Positions 36,252 to 43,968 of a DNA stretch of 64,000 nt are shown piece after piece (position 1 is the first letter of the stretch; the number at the start of each line of letters is the position of its first letter). Source of the stretch: CAWHQZ01 sp963831645 (GTDB lineage: Bacteria; Pseudomonadota; Alphaproteobacteria; Rhizobiales; Aestuariivirgaceae); NCBI GenBank assembly GCA_963831645.1, contig CAWHQZ010000002.1, forward strand, positions 1 to 64,000, read 5' to 3'. Below the pieces are notes generated by a model. The model was not told the origin of the DNA, ran no database searches, and saw only the letters and a program-made list of their open reading frames with translations. The translations under genes were made by a program, and so were the position numbers.

Positions 36252-37463
36252 ATGCGCATCCTTCTTAGCGAAGGTCAAAGCACCTCCGCCCGCGAGGCGG
36301 TAACCGCTCTTGGTCTGTCGGGGCATGAAGTTGAAGTAGCCGATCCGAGTGCGCTCTGCTTTTGCCGCTTCTCCCGCTTCGTTCGCAAGGTTCACCGTGT
36401 TCCCCCGATTGCCTCAGACCCGCTCGGATATCTCGACGCAGTCGTGGCAATTCTGAGAACAGCCCGGTTCGACGTGCTCGTGCCGATCCACGAGCAGGGA
36501 TATGCTTTTGCGAAGGCGCCCCGTCGGTTGACGCCCCTTACCGCAGTGGCGCTGCCCAGCTTCGATGCGTATGACGCCGTATTCAGAAAATATAACTTCA
36601 GCCGGCTCCTTGCCGAGCTCGGCATATCCCAGCCGCCAACCCAAAAAGTCGCGTCGATCGATCAACTGCGGCAGCGACCGTTTCCCTTCCTGCTGAAGGC
36701 CGACATCGGGACGGCAAGCCGTGGGACCTGGGTGGTTCATAACGGCCGCGAGCTCGAAGAAGCCCTCGCGAGGTCTCGCCATGTAGCTGGTGAGTTGCTC
36801 GTCCAGGAGTTCATGTCCGGAGATGTGGAGCATGCCCAAGCCGTATTCGCTCAAGGGAAGATGATCGCCATTCATGGATACAGGCAGGTTGCACGCGGCG
36901 TCGGAGGCGGTGAAGCAATCAAGGAAAGTGTGGCCAGAACGAATGTACAGGATGACCTGGCACGGATCGGGCACAGGCTTCGCTGGCACGGCGCGTTTTC
37001 TGTCGACTACATCTACTCCGGCGGAACCCCGTACTACATCGACGGCAATCCCAGGCTCGTTGAGCCCATGAGCGCGCTACTTGCCGGCGTCGACCTGATG
37101 GGGCTGCTCCTCGACGTCTCGGCTGGCAAGGAAGTGAGCGGGGAGCTCGTCACTGGCAGGCCTGGTGTCCGGACACGGTTGGCCATGCAGGCCATTCTCG
37201 GTACGGCTCGGGCAAGCGGTTCCCGGCTTTCGATCCTCCAGGAACTGGTTGAGCTGGCTGCCGGGCGTGGCCGCTATCGAAACTCAACCGAGGAGCTGAC
37301 GCCATTTCGGATCGACGCGCTGAGTGCGGTGCCGCTGGTCATGACAACGCTCATCGCGCTCGTCAATCCAGGGCTGGCTGCGAGCCTGCCATCCCGAGGC
37401 TGGGGCGCGCAGTTGCTGACTCACCAATCGGCTGATGCGATTCGCGATTGGCCGGATCAGTAG
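36252..37463 (+). CDS. ATP-grasp carboxylate-amine ligase
   Basis: A 403-residue protein. The N-terminal pre-ATP-grasp domain starts ILLSEGQSTSAREAVTALGL. The ATP-grasp core has FPFLLKADIGTASRGTWVVH (Lys for ATP), ELLVQEFMSGDVEHAQAVF and a metal-site stretch SVDYIYSGGTPYYIDGNPRL (D...N-P-R). Such enzymes join a carboxylate to an amine or other nucleophile through an acyl-phosphate. The substrate is unknown; similar stand-alone enzymes make small peptides or modify envelope lipids. It is divergent from the hydrolase cluster and may be unrelated to it. The frame is intact. The ribosome binding site is weak (GAAGAG). Confidence 0.72.
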   Translation: MRILLSEGQSTSAREAVTALGLSGHEVEVADPSALCFCRFSRFVRKVHRVPPIASDPLGYLDAVVAILRTARFDVLVPIHEQGYAFAKAPRRLTPLTAVALPSFDAYDAVFRKYNFSRLLAELGISQPPTQKVASIDQLRQRPFPFLLKADIGTASRGTWVVHNGRELEEALARSRHVAGELLVQEFMSGDVEHAQAVFAQGKMIAIHGYRQVARGVGGGEAIKESVARTNVQDDLARIGHRLRWHGAFSVDYIYSGGTPYYIDGNPRLVEPMSALLAGVDLMGLLLDVSAGKEVSGELVTGRPGVRTRLAMQAILGTARASGSRLSILQELVELAAGRGRYRNSTEELTPFRIDALSAVPLVMTTLIALVNPGLAASLPSRGWGAQLLTHQSADAIRDWPDQ

Positions 37464-37469
37464 AACACA

Positions 37470-38144
37470 TCAGAGGAAGCGGGTGGGTATCGCTTCCTTG
37501 TATGGGAAGATGGGGAAGTATGGCCGCGCCTCCGCCAGCACCCGTGCCACGGAGGGTCGGTCGATCAGACGCTCGAAGTATGCTGACAGGTTGCGCTGTC
37601 CATCGCCAAAGGGGTGGACGATGGAGGCAAAGAAGAGCGCCGGCGCGGCGGAGCAATCAGCCATGGTGAAGTCATTTCCGGCCGCCCCACCATCCTTTCC
37701 TGCGTGCAAATCGATCATTCCATAGGCGGTTTCCAATGTCGCCCGTGCCTCTTCAACTCCGTATGGGTCATTTCTCCCCCGGGGGCGGATGCGGTCGGTG
37801 ACGATCTTTTGCATCGGCACGCTGACATAGAGATCAAAGAAGCGGTCCCACAGGCGGGCCTGCAGACGCTCTTCCGGGTCATCCGGCAGCAGGCGCACCG
37901 GCCCGGGATAATGCTGCTGCAGGTATTCGATGATGATGCTGGTTTCGGGAATCGTGCGAGCGCGAGCCTCGTCGTGCAGTACCGGGATCTTGCCGACCGG
38001 CCAGCGGGCGAGCAGATCGGCGCTCGATCCGGCGTCGGCAAGATCGACCGTCCGTGCCTTAAACGGCGTGCCGTTCTCATAGAGGGCAATCAGCACCTTA
38101 TGGCAGAATGACGCGAGGGGATGCAGGTAGAGAGTCAGGGTCAT
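37470..38144 (-). CDS. Glutathione S-transferase family protein
   Basis: A 224-residue protein with the two-domain GST layout. The N-terminal thioredoxin-like half reads LTLYLHPLASFCHKVLIALY, then WPVGKIPVLHDEARARTIPE, with the cis-Pro V-P-V/I-P-V and the E-[ST] glutathione-binding motif (ETSIIIEYL). The helical C-terminal half contains DFTMADCSAAPALFFAS, the usual 'F-T-x-A-D' N-capping box. A Ser or Cys near residue 12-14 could be the catalytic residue. It would conjugate or reduce substrates with glutathione. It converges on the ATP-grasp gene with only six bases between stops. Nothing unusual. Confidence 0.88.
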   Translation of the reverse strand: MTLTLYLHPLASFCHKVLIALYENGTPFKARTVDLADAGSSADLLARWPVGKIPVLHDEARARTIPETSIIIEYLQQHYPGPVRLLPDDPEERLQARLWDRFFDLYVSVPMQKIVTDRIRPRGRNDPYGVEEARATLETAYGMIDLHAGKDGGAAGNDFTMADCSAAPALFFASIVHPFGDGQRNLSAYFERLIDRPSVARVLAEARPYFPIFPYKEAIPTRFL

Positions 38145-38185
38145 GAGGGCAAATTTACCACTCTTTGTCGCGGACGGAGCTGCCG

Positions 38186-38200
38186 TTAACCATTCGGTAA
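38186..38200. promoter_or_regulatory. Possible CtrA box upstream of the small RNA
   Basis: TTAACCATTCGGTAA fits the alphaproteobacterial CtrA site (TTAA-N7-TTAA, often extended as TTAACCAT) with one mismatch in the second half. It lies about 13 bases upstream of the -10 element TATGAT, overlapping where a -35 would be. It sits about 290 bases before a gene of the RcdA/DUF1465 family, itself tied to CtrA control. Confidence 0.3.
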
Positions 38201-38212
38201 CGACTCCGCTTG

Positions 38213-38324
38213 TATGATCATTAACGCAATCCAGGCTTCTGGATTCGTCGAGTGGCTCCTGTCCACTCTGTTTGACGCCTCCCTGTTAAACTTCAAGAGC
38301 CGCGGTTTCGCGGCTCCTTTTTTT
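38213..38324 (+). ncRNA. Probable small regulatory RNA with three hairpins and CU-rich loops
   Basis: Three hairpins follow one another in a gap without a gene: AATCCAG/CTGGATT (38228-38245, four-base loop), GAGTGG/CCACTC (38250-38268, loop CTCCTGT) and GAGCCGCG/CGCGGCTC (38297-38316) followed by C and seven T, a perfect rho-independent terminator. TATGAT at 38213-38218 is a good -10 element, giving a transcript from about 38224 of roughly 100 bases. The second loop and the stretch GCCTCCCTG between hairpins two and three carry CUCCU/CUCCC sequences complementary to ribosome binding sites, as in the AbcR-type small RNAs of Rhizobiales, which silence mRNAs by covering the Shine-Dalgarno. The similarity is in design; family membership is not shown. 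Confidence 0.55.
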
Positions 38325-38476
38325 CGGAGTGGCTCCGGCTGCATCTTATTGACCGCATGGCGCGGTCAAAGCATGATGCCCGCTGCCTCCTGAGATGTCA
38401 GGTTGCGGAGCGTGGATCTCCCTTACAAAAAAGCGCCACGTAAGGCCGGTCGATGGGCGATATTGTGGAGAGGCGT

Positions 38477-39022
38477 ATGGAGAGATCGTCGATGACGGGA
38501 ACGGGCAAGCAACGGCGCGAGGACGGCGCCATTGATTTTCTCGAGCACTTTGCGGGGTCCGAACAGTTCAGCACCGTGTTCAGGGAGGGCATGGCGCTCG
38601 TCGAGGAGACGGCCAACTATCTCGATGGCCAAGGCCGGTTCGACGCGCGGCTGCTCGATCGAAACGGATCGATCGCCTATGCCACTGAAAGCATGCGCCT
38701 CACCACCAGGCTGATGCAGCTCGCTTCATGGCTGTTGTTGCAGCGTGCAGTCAATGCGGGAGAGCTTTCCACCGCGGAAGCGAGGTCGGACAAGCACAAG
38801 ATCGGCCTTGCCGATGTGGGCGCGGGCCACAGGCTAAGGGGCGGAGAGTTGCTGCCCGAGGCGTTCACCGCCCTGGTGGGCCGGAGCCTGCGGCTGCACG
38901 AACGGATCCAGAAACTCGACCGGATCCTGAATGAGTCCAAAGCAGCAGAGCCCGGCGAAAACGCCGTCAGCGGCCACTTTGACAGACTTGCAGCCGTGTT
39001 CGGCCGGCATCGCGACGCCTGA
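38477..39022 (+). CDS. rcdA: RcdA-like protein (DUF1465)
   Basis: A protein of about 181 residues, all helical. The core matches DUF1465: FLEHFAGSEQFSTVFREGMA, then LVEETANYLDGQGRFDARLL and YATESMRLTTRLMQLASWLL. In Caulobacter the member RcdA (regulator of CtrA degradation) is an adaptor that helps deliver the cell-cycle regulator CtrA to the ClpXP protease. The same family is conserved as a single gene in Rhizobiales, next to rpmE as here. Starts at 38453, 38477 and 38492 are possible; GGAGAGG before 38477 and GGAGAG before 38492 both fit, so the first five residues are uncertain. Confidence 0.75.
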   Translation: MERSSMTGTGKQRREDGAIDFLEHFAGSEQFSTVFREGMALVEETANYLDGQGRFDARLLDRNGSIAYATESMRLTTRLMQLASWLLLQRAVNAGELSTAEARSDKHKIGLADVGAGHRLRGGELLPEAFTALVGRSLRLHERIQKLDRILNESKAAEPGENAVSGHFDRLAAVFGRHRDA

Positions 39023-39024
39023 CC

Positions 39025-39246
39025 CTACTTGGTCAGAAAGCCGTACTTCTGCTTGAAGCGGGAAACGCGGCCGCCGCGGTCCACGATCTGTTGCTGGCCG
39101 CCCGTCCATGCGGGGTGGGACTTGGCGTCGATGTCGAGGTGCAGCGTGTCGCCGGGCCTGCCGTAGGTCGAACGGGTGTCGAACTTGGAGCCGTCGGTCA
39201 TCACGACCGTGATCATGTGATAGTTGGGATGGATTTTCGGTTTCAT
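39025..39246 (-). CDS. rpmE: Ribosomal protein L31
   Basis: A 73-residue protein beginning MKPKIHPNYHMITVVMTDG, then HPAWTGGQQQIVDRGGRVSR and ending FKQKYGF, the L31 pattern. It is the type without the zinc-binding Cys pairs (C-minus), as usual in alphaproteobacteria. L31 sits at the subunit bridge of the large ribosomal subunit. It converges on rcdA with two bases between stop codons. Confidence 0.95.
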   Translation of the reverse strand: MKPKIHPNYHMITVVMTDGSKFDTRSTYGRPGDTLHLDIDAKSHPAWTGGQQQIVDRGGRVSRFKQKYGFLTK

Positions 39247-39327
39247 GGTCGGTGAGCTTTCCGGCGGCTCTATACAAGAGCTTTCGCCCCCTCACAAGCC
39301 GAGCCTTTTCTCCGATCAGCCGGCAGA

Positions 39328-40362
39328 TTAACGCTCGGTGAGCTTGAGCTCGATGCGGCGATTGCGGCTCTTGGCCTCCTCGGAATCGGCACTGTCGAGC
39401 GGCTGGAACTCACCGAAGCCGGCGGCCACCAGATGCTGGGGTGAAACGCCGTTGGCCACGAGAAAATTGACCACTGCTATGGCGCGGGCAGCGGACAGGT
39501 CCCAGTTCGACCTGAAACTGGAGGTGGCGATGGGATCGATGTCGGTGTGGCCGTCGACGCGCAGCACCCATGCCAGATCGGCGGGAATCTCCTGCTCAAG
39601 CTCGCGCAGCGCAATCGCGAGCTTCTTCATTTCCTGAATGCCTTCGACATTGATGTCGGCCGAACCCTTCGGAAACAGGACCTCCGACTGAAACACGAAG
39701 CGATCGCCGACCACCCGAATGTCGGATCGCTGGCTCAGGATCTGGCGCAGGCGGCCGAAGAACTCGGACCGGAAACGGGCAAGCTCCTGGACCTTCTGGG
39801 CGAGCGCCGAATTGAGCCGCCTGCCCAGGTCGGCGATCTGGGTCTGACTTTCCCGGTCCTTTGCCTCGGCAGCCTCGAGCGTGGCGTTGAGCGCCGCGAG
39901 CTGGCGGCGCAGGGCGGCGAGCTGCTGGTTGAGGATTTCGACCTGAGACAGTGCCTCGGTGGCCGCCTGGCGCTCTTTGTCAAGGGCAGACTGCAGCATC
40001 GAAGCGGTCGTGCCTGCGGTGGCGCCTTCGCGGGTCTGGAAGTCGATAAGGGCCTGCAGCCTGCTGTTGTCGCTTTTCGCCGCCGCGAGGTCGTCCGATA
40101 TGGTGCCGAGCGCCAGCTCGAGCTCGGCTTTGCCCGACTTTTCCAATGCCAGCAGCTCGGTCAGCTCGGCGATCTGCGAGCGCAGCTTGGCCAGTGCGGT
40201 GTCCTGCCCCGACATCTGGCGGGCCACCAGAAACTGGGCAATGATGAACACCGACAGCATGAAGGTGATGACCAGCAGGAGCTGCGCCATGGCGTCGACA
40301 AAGCCGGGCCAGTAGTAACCGGGCTCGCTCGCGCGCGAGCGACGAGTGGCGATGCTGGCCAT
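39328..40362 (-). CDS. MotB/OmpA-like peptidoglycan-binding protein
   Basis: A 344-residue protein. One membrane helix near the N-terminus (FVDAMAQLLLVITFMLSVFI, about 21-45) carries an Asp, as in MotB-like proton-channel partners. A long coiled coil follows (about 50-200). The C-terminal OmpA-type domain has VLRVDGHTDIDPIATSSFRS and GFGEFQPLDSADSEEAKSRN with RRIELKL, the residues that hold peptidoglycan. It overlaps nothing but lies two bases after the MotA-like gene, forming an operon. In Rhizobiales this pair is conserved away from flagellar genes; the role is not settled. The layout also resembles ZorAB, but nearby defence effectors (ZorC/D) are absent. Confidence 0.82.
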   Translation of the reverse strand: MASIATRRSRASEPGYYWPGFVDAMAQLLLVITFMLSVFIIAQFLVARQMSGQDTALAKLRSQIAELTELLALEKSGKAELELALGTISDDLAAAKSDNSRLQALIDFQTREGATAGTTASMLQSALDKERQAATEALSQVEILNQQLAALRRQLAALNATLEAAEAKDRESQTQIADLGRRLNSALAQKVQELARFRSEFFGRLRQILSQRSDIRVVGDRFVFQSEVLFPKGSADINVEGIQEMKKLAIALRELEQEIPADLAWVLRVDGHTDIDPIATSSFRSNWDLSAARAIAVVNFLVANGVSPQHLVAAGFGEFQPLDSADSEEAKSRNRRIELKLTER

Positions 40363-40364
40363 CG

Positions 40365-41435
40365 TTACTCTTCCTTGGCGCGGGAGCGCGAGGCGCGCAC
40401 TTCATGCGCGGCGGCCGGGGTGCCGAGCTTGGCCATCATGCGCTTCATTTCATCCTGCTGCGCCGACTGCGATTGAGCCCACTGGCGAACGATCTTCTGC
40501 TCTTCGCGCATCTGGGTCACCAGGCCCTGGACAGCGCCGGCGAGTTTCTCGAGCGACTCGGAATCAGCACCGTCGACCTGCGGCGCGGCGACCGGGGCCT
40601 CATTCAGAGCTTCGGACAGGGTCTTGTTGATGCGGTCGATGCCCTGCTGCAGATCCCGCATATCCAGGCGCAGATACTGCGGCACCGTCATCTGGCTGCT
40701 GGCGCTTTCGCCCGCCTCGATGTCGGTGATGGTCGACAGCCAGTTTTCGAGATCGTTGTAGAAGCGGTTCTGCGACTGACTGGCCTGCAGATCGAGGAAC
40801 CCGAGCACCAGTGAGGCGGCGAGACCGAAAAGCGACGAGGAGAACGATGTTCCCATGCCGCGCAGCGGAGCCTGCAGGCCGGATTTCAGCTCCTCGAACA
40901 CGGTTCCCTGTTCAGTCGCGGCTACATCCAGCGCCTGGATCGCGGCGCCGACCGAGGACACGGTATCGAGAAGACCCCAGAACGTTCCGAGCAGGCCGAG
41001 GAATATGAGCAGACCGATCAGGTAACGCAAAAGATCACGGCTCTCATCGAGGCGCGAGGCAAGGGAGTCGAGGAGAGAGCGCATGGAAAGCGGCGACAAC
41101 ACCGTTTCTCCCTGGCGATCGCGCAACAGGGCGGCCATGGGCGCCAGCAGCTTCGGCTCGTAGGCGAGATCGAGTCCCGGATCGGCGATGCGGAAACTGT
41201 TGACCCAGTTGACCTCGGGAAAGAGCCGCAACACCTGGCGGATGGCGTGGGCGATGCCGAACAGCAGGACGATGCCGATAAAGCCGTTGAGCCCCGGGTT
41301 GTTCATGAATGCCGTCTTCATCTGGGGAAACAGCACTGCGATGAGAATGGCGACGACCAGCAGGAAGAACATCATTCGGATGAGATAGACTCGCGGCGGA
41401 TCGAGAACTGCTGCCTGTTCCGGTATGTCAGCCAT
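40365..41435 (-). CDS. MotA/TolQ/ExbB-like proton channel protein
   Basis: A 356-residue protein with two N-terminal membrane helices (MMFFLLVVAILIAVLFP and GLNGFIGIVLLFGIAHAI), a cytoplasmic stretch, and the paired channel helices: LLRYLIGLLIFLGLLGTFWG and GMGTSFSSSLFGLAASLVLG. The L-G-L-L-G-T-x-x-G block is the family hallmark. The C-terminal 120 residues are helical and cytoplasmic. It pairs with the MotB/OmpA-like gene directly downstream to make a proton-driven envelope complex. The gene is intact. It is separated by 169 bases from the inositol monophosphatase gene upstream. Confidence 0.85.
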   Translation of the reverse strand: MADIPEQAAVLDPPRVYLIRMMFFLLVVAILIAVLFPQMKTAFMNNPGLNGFIGIVLLFGIAHAIRQVLRLFPEVNWVNSFRIADPGLDLAYEPKLLAPMAALLRDRQGETVLSPLSMRSLLDSLASRLDESRDLLRYLIGLLIFLGLLGTFWGLLDTVSSVGAAIQALDVAATEQGTVFEELKSGLQAPLRGMGTSFSSSLFGLAASLVLGFLDLQASQSQNRFYNDLENWLSTITDIEAGESASSQMTVPQYLRLDMRDLQQGIDRINKTLSEALNEAPVAAPQVDGADSESLEKLAGAVQGLVTQMREEQKIVRQWAQSQSAQQDEMKRMMAKLGTPAAAHEVRASRSRAKEE

Positions 41436-41604
41436 GGTTCTGGTCTTCTAGGCCCCTAGCAACACAGAATAGCGCGGATTGATGCAAAACGATATCCGGG
41501 AAAGATGTGGCAAAGCCATGTCCTGCCGATATTTCATCCATGGGTCATCTCCGGCTGAGGGCCGTGTCCGAATCGCTCTGTAGCGAATGTCGCAGCCTAC
41601 ATCG

Positions 41605-42396
41605 TCAGGGGCTCCGCAGGCACCTTTCCATGGCGGCATGAAGATGGGAGTTGGTGGCAAGTATCGCGCCGGTTTGCAGTGGATCGCCGTTGCCGTCGAT
41701 ATCCCCGGTGCGGCCGCCGGACTCCCGGATGAGCAGGATGCCGGCAGCGAGGTCCCAGGGGTGGAGCTCGCGCTCCCAGAACGCGTCGAAGCGGCCGGCC
41801 GCCACAAAAGCGAGATCGAGACAGGCTGAGCCGGTTCGCCTGAGGCCGGCAACCTTTCCGGTCAGCGCCTCCTGCTCGCGAAGATAGCGCCTTGCCGCCT
41901 CGCCGCGGCGATGCGGCAGCCCACAGGTGACAAGCGCGTCAGCCAGGTCTTCGCGCGCTGACACCCGAAGGCGGCGCCGCTCGTTGAGATAAGCGCCGCG
42001 CCCTTTCTCAGCGGTATAGAGCTCATCCATGATCGGGTTGTAGATCAGGCCAGCCACGGGTTCGCCCTTGCGTTCGAGGGCTATGGAAATGGCCAGCAGC
42101 GGCAGGCCATGAATGAAGTTCGTGGTCCCGTCGATCGGATCGATGATCCAGCGATGATCTGGATCGCTGCCCCTGATCTCGCCGCCCTCTTCGCCGAGGA
42201 AGCCATATTCGGGGCGAGCCTTCGACAGCTCGTCATGAAGTACTTTCTCCGTCCGCTTGTCGGCGCTGGTGACGAAATCGCCCGGACCCTTGCGGGAGAC
42301 CTGCAGGTTCTCGACCTCGCCAAAGTCGCGTTGGATGCCGCGCGCCGCCTTGCGGGCGGCACCGATCATGACAGTCAGGAGTGCCGATTGGGCCAT
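41605..42396 (-). CDS. suhB: Inositol monophosphatase family protein
   Basis: A 263-residue protein with the lithium-sensitive phosphatase motifs: YGFLGEEGGE (metal Glu), IIDPIDGTTNFIHGLP (DPIDGT metal site) and LHPWDLAAGILLIRESGG (W-D-x-A-A-G). It hydrolyses inositol phosphates or similar sugar phosphates; in bacteria the SuhB subgroup also assists ribosomal RNA transcription. It precedes the MotA-like gene and follows the Sel1-repeat gene by 13 bases, so it is the fourth gene of an fba-thiE-sel1-suhB series. The frame is intact. Confidence 0.9.
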   Translation of the reverse strand: MAQSALLTVMIGAARKAARGIQRDFGEVENLQVSRKGPGDFVTSADKRTEKVLHDELSKARPEYGFLGEEGGEIRGSDPDHRWIIDPIDGTTNFIHGLPLLAISIALERKGEPVAGLIYNPIMDELYTAEKGRGAYLNERRRLRVSAREDLADALVTCGLPHRRGEAARRYLREQEALTGKVAGLRRTGSACLDLAFVAAGRFDAFWERELHPWDLAAGILLIRESGGRTGDIDGNGDPLQTGAILATNSHLHAAMERCLRSP

Positions 42397-42409
42397 TCAG
42401 GGTGCGCGA

Positions 42410-43348
42410 TCAGCCTCCCGAACTCTTGCTGGCCGGCTTTTGTGGTGCGGTGCTGTTGGCGGTGGTCCATGCCTCGGCGCGCGCCTTGGCCTCGCTGCGC
42501 TGCTTGTCGGTGAGCTTGCCCACGAACTCGCCCAGCCATTCGTCGGAGCGACCGGCCTCCAGCGACAGCAAATGCCACTTGGCAGCCTCGACAGGATCCA
42601 GTTTCAGTCCTCGTCCGGTGGCATAGATTCGGGCTACCCGGTTCTGGGCGATGGCATTGCCGCGTTGCGCCGCGACGAGCAGCCATTGCGCGCCGATCAC
42701 CTCGTTTTTCTCGACCCCGTCGCCGCGGAAAACCATTACGCCGTACTCGAGTGCAGCGTCGGCCATGCCCTGCATTGCCGCCTTGAGGAAAAACTCCCCG
42801 GCCTTGATCTTGTTCGGCGCCACACCTTTGCCCTCGAAATAGATGACGGCGAGATTGTACTGCGCCTCGGCAAAGCCCTGGGCGGCCGCCTTGCCGAACC
42901 ATTCTGCCGCTTTTGACCAGTCGGGGGTCGTGCCGCTGGCCCCGGCCGCCAGCAGTCCCATGTTGTGCTGCGCCGGCGGATGGCCGCCATTGGCAGCGCG
43001 CTCCATCCAGCGCGTGGCTGCCTCGAGATCGGGCTTGCCCGTTACCCCGTCGAGATAGATGAGCGCCAGCGAGAACTGTGCTCCGGTAAAGTCCTTCTCG
43101 GCCGCCTTGGTGAGCCAGGTTACGGCTTCGGCGAGGTCCTTGCGCACGCCAAGGCCGTTCTGGAGCATCGTTCCGACCATGGCCATGGCACGTACATCGC
43201 CTTTATCGGCGAGCGGCTTGGCGATGTCGTAGGCGGCCTTGTATTTGGCATCCGTATAGAGGGCCACCGCCTCGTCGAAGGATTGCGCAAGGCCATCGCT
43301 TGCGCCCAGCGCAAGCACCAAACAGATTGCGACAACGATTCTTTTCAT
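42410..43348 (-). CDS. Secreted Sel1-like repeat protein
   Basis: A 312-residue protein. A signal peptide (MKRIVVAICLVLALGASDGL, cleaved near AQS) is followed by about six Sel1/TPR-like repeats, e.g. GDVRAMAMVGTMLQNGLGV, DFTGAQFSLALIYLDGVTG, PPAQHNMGLLAAG, FAEAQYNLAVIYFEGKGV and NAIAQNRVARIYATGRGL. The tail is Lys/Ala-rich. Such helical solenoids bind partner proteins in the periplasm; the partner is unknown. The ATG at 43348 overlaps the stop of the ThiE-like gene by four bases, so it is translationally coupled. Confidence 0.85.
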   Translation of the reverse strand: MKRIVVAICLVLALGASDGLAQSFDEAVALYTDAKYKAAYDIAKPLADKGDVRAMAMVGTMLQNGLGVRKDLAEAVTWLTKAAEKDFTGAQFSLALIYLDGVTGKPDLEAATRWMERAANGGHPPAQHNMGLLAAGASGTTPDWSKAAEWFGKAAAQGFAEAQYNLAVIYFEGKGVAPNKIKAGEFFLKAAMQGMADAALEYGVMVFRGDGVEKNEVIGAQWLLVAAQRGNAIAQNRVARIYATGRGLKLDPVEAAKWHLLSLEAGRSDEWLGEFVGKLTDKQRSEAKARAEAWTTANSTAPQKPASKSSGG

Positions 43349-43968
43349 GCGGCACACGTGTCTATCATCGAATTGAAGCTTTTCACAATGCGAGCCGCAG
43401 CCCGCTCGCTCTCCCACATGACGGCGGGGGGCGTGATGAAATCGGCGCCGTCGAGCACGAACTGGCGCGCTTTCTCCTCCGGCAAGGCATCAAGCGCAAC
43501 ACAAGGCACTTCGAAGAGGCTCGCCCACCACGCGATCACGCTCTCGCCGTCGCGGCGCACGCCGGAAAATCCCACATAGTCGGCCTCCGCCTCGGCGACC
43601 GTCATGGCGGCATGACGGGAAGTTCCGCAGTCGGCCCCGACGATGGCCGCGGGCCCGACTGTGCTGCGAGCATCCGCAAGGGCGGTGGAGCCCGCTGTCA
43701 ACTGAACACCATCGACGCCAAGCTCCGCAGCAAGGTTGGCGTCGCCCTCGAGCAGCAGAGCGACGTCACGTGCTTTGGCGAGCGCCGCCATTTCCTGCGC
43801 AATCTCCCGCTGCTTGGCGCCCGCCCGGACGAGCAGGCTCGCCGCATCGCCTTCCGCCAGCGCGGCAGAGACAAGACGCAAAGCCTGATCCGCGTCCTCA
43901 AGTCCGGGAACAACAAGGAACAGCCGGCACTTTGGAACGGTCACGCCAGCATCAGGCCGCCTTCTCAA
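43345..43968 (-). CDS. ThiE/TenI-like thiamine phosphate synthase family protein
   Basis: A 207-residue TIM-barrel protein: CRLFLVVPGLEDADQALRLV, then GDAASLLVRAGAKQREIAQE, LLEGDANLAAELGVDGVQLT and ADYVGFSGVRRD. The order resembles thiamine-phosphate synthase and TenI, but the classic pyrophosphate-binding residues and G-x-G-G near the end are altered, as in the divergent copies found beside fba in Rhizobiales. It is probably not the main thiamine enzyme. The start overlaps fba by 17 bases; a GTG at 43944 is an alternative. Confidence 0.65.
   Translation of the reverse strand: MRRRPDAGVTVPKCRLFLVVPGLEDADQALRLVSAALAEGDAASLLVRAGAKQREIAQEMAALAKARDVALLLEGDANLAAELGVDGVQLTAGSTALADARSTVGPAAIVGADCGTSRHAAMTVAEAEADYVGFSGVRRDGESVIAWWASLFEVPCVALDALPEEKARQFVLDGADFITPPAVMWESERAAARIVKSFNSMIDTCAA

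Noticed and set aside
39328..41435. The MotA-like and MotB/OmpA-like pair as a Zorya defence system
   Set aside because: ZorAB look alike, but no ZorC, ZorD or ZorE effector is near, and the pair sits between rpmE and suhB, a conserved core setting in Rhizobiales.
43345..43968. The ThiE-like gene as the thiamine-phosphate synthase of thiamine biosynthesis
   Set aside because: Pyrophosphate-binding residues are altered and no other thiamine genes are near; the fba-linked copy is probably a divergent paralogue.
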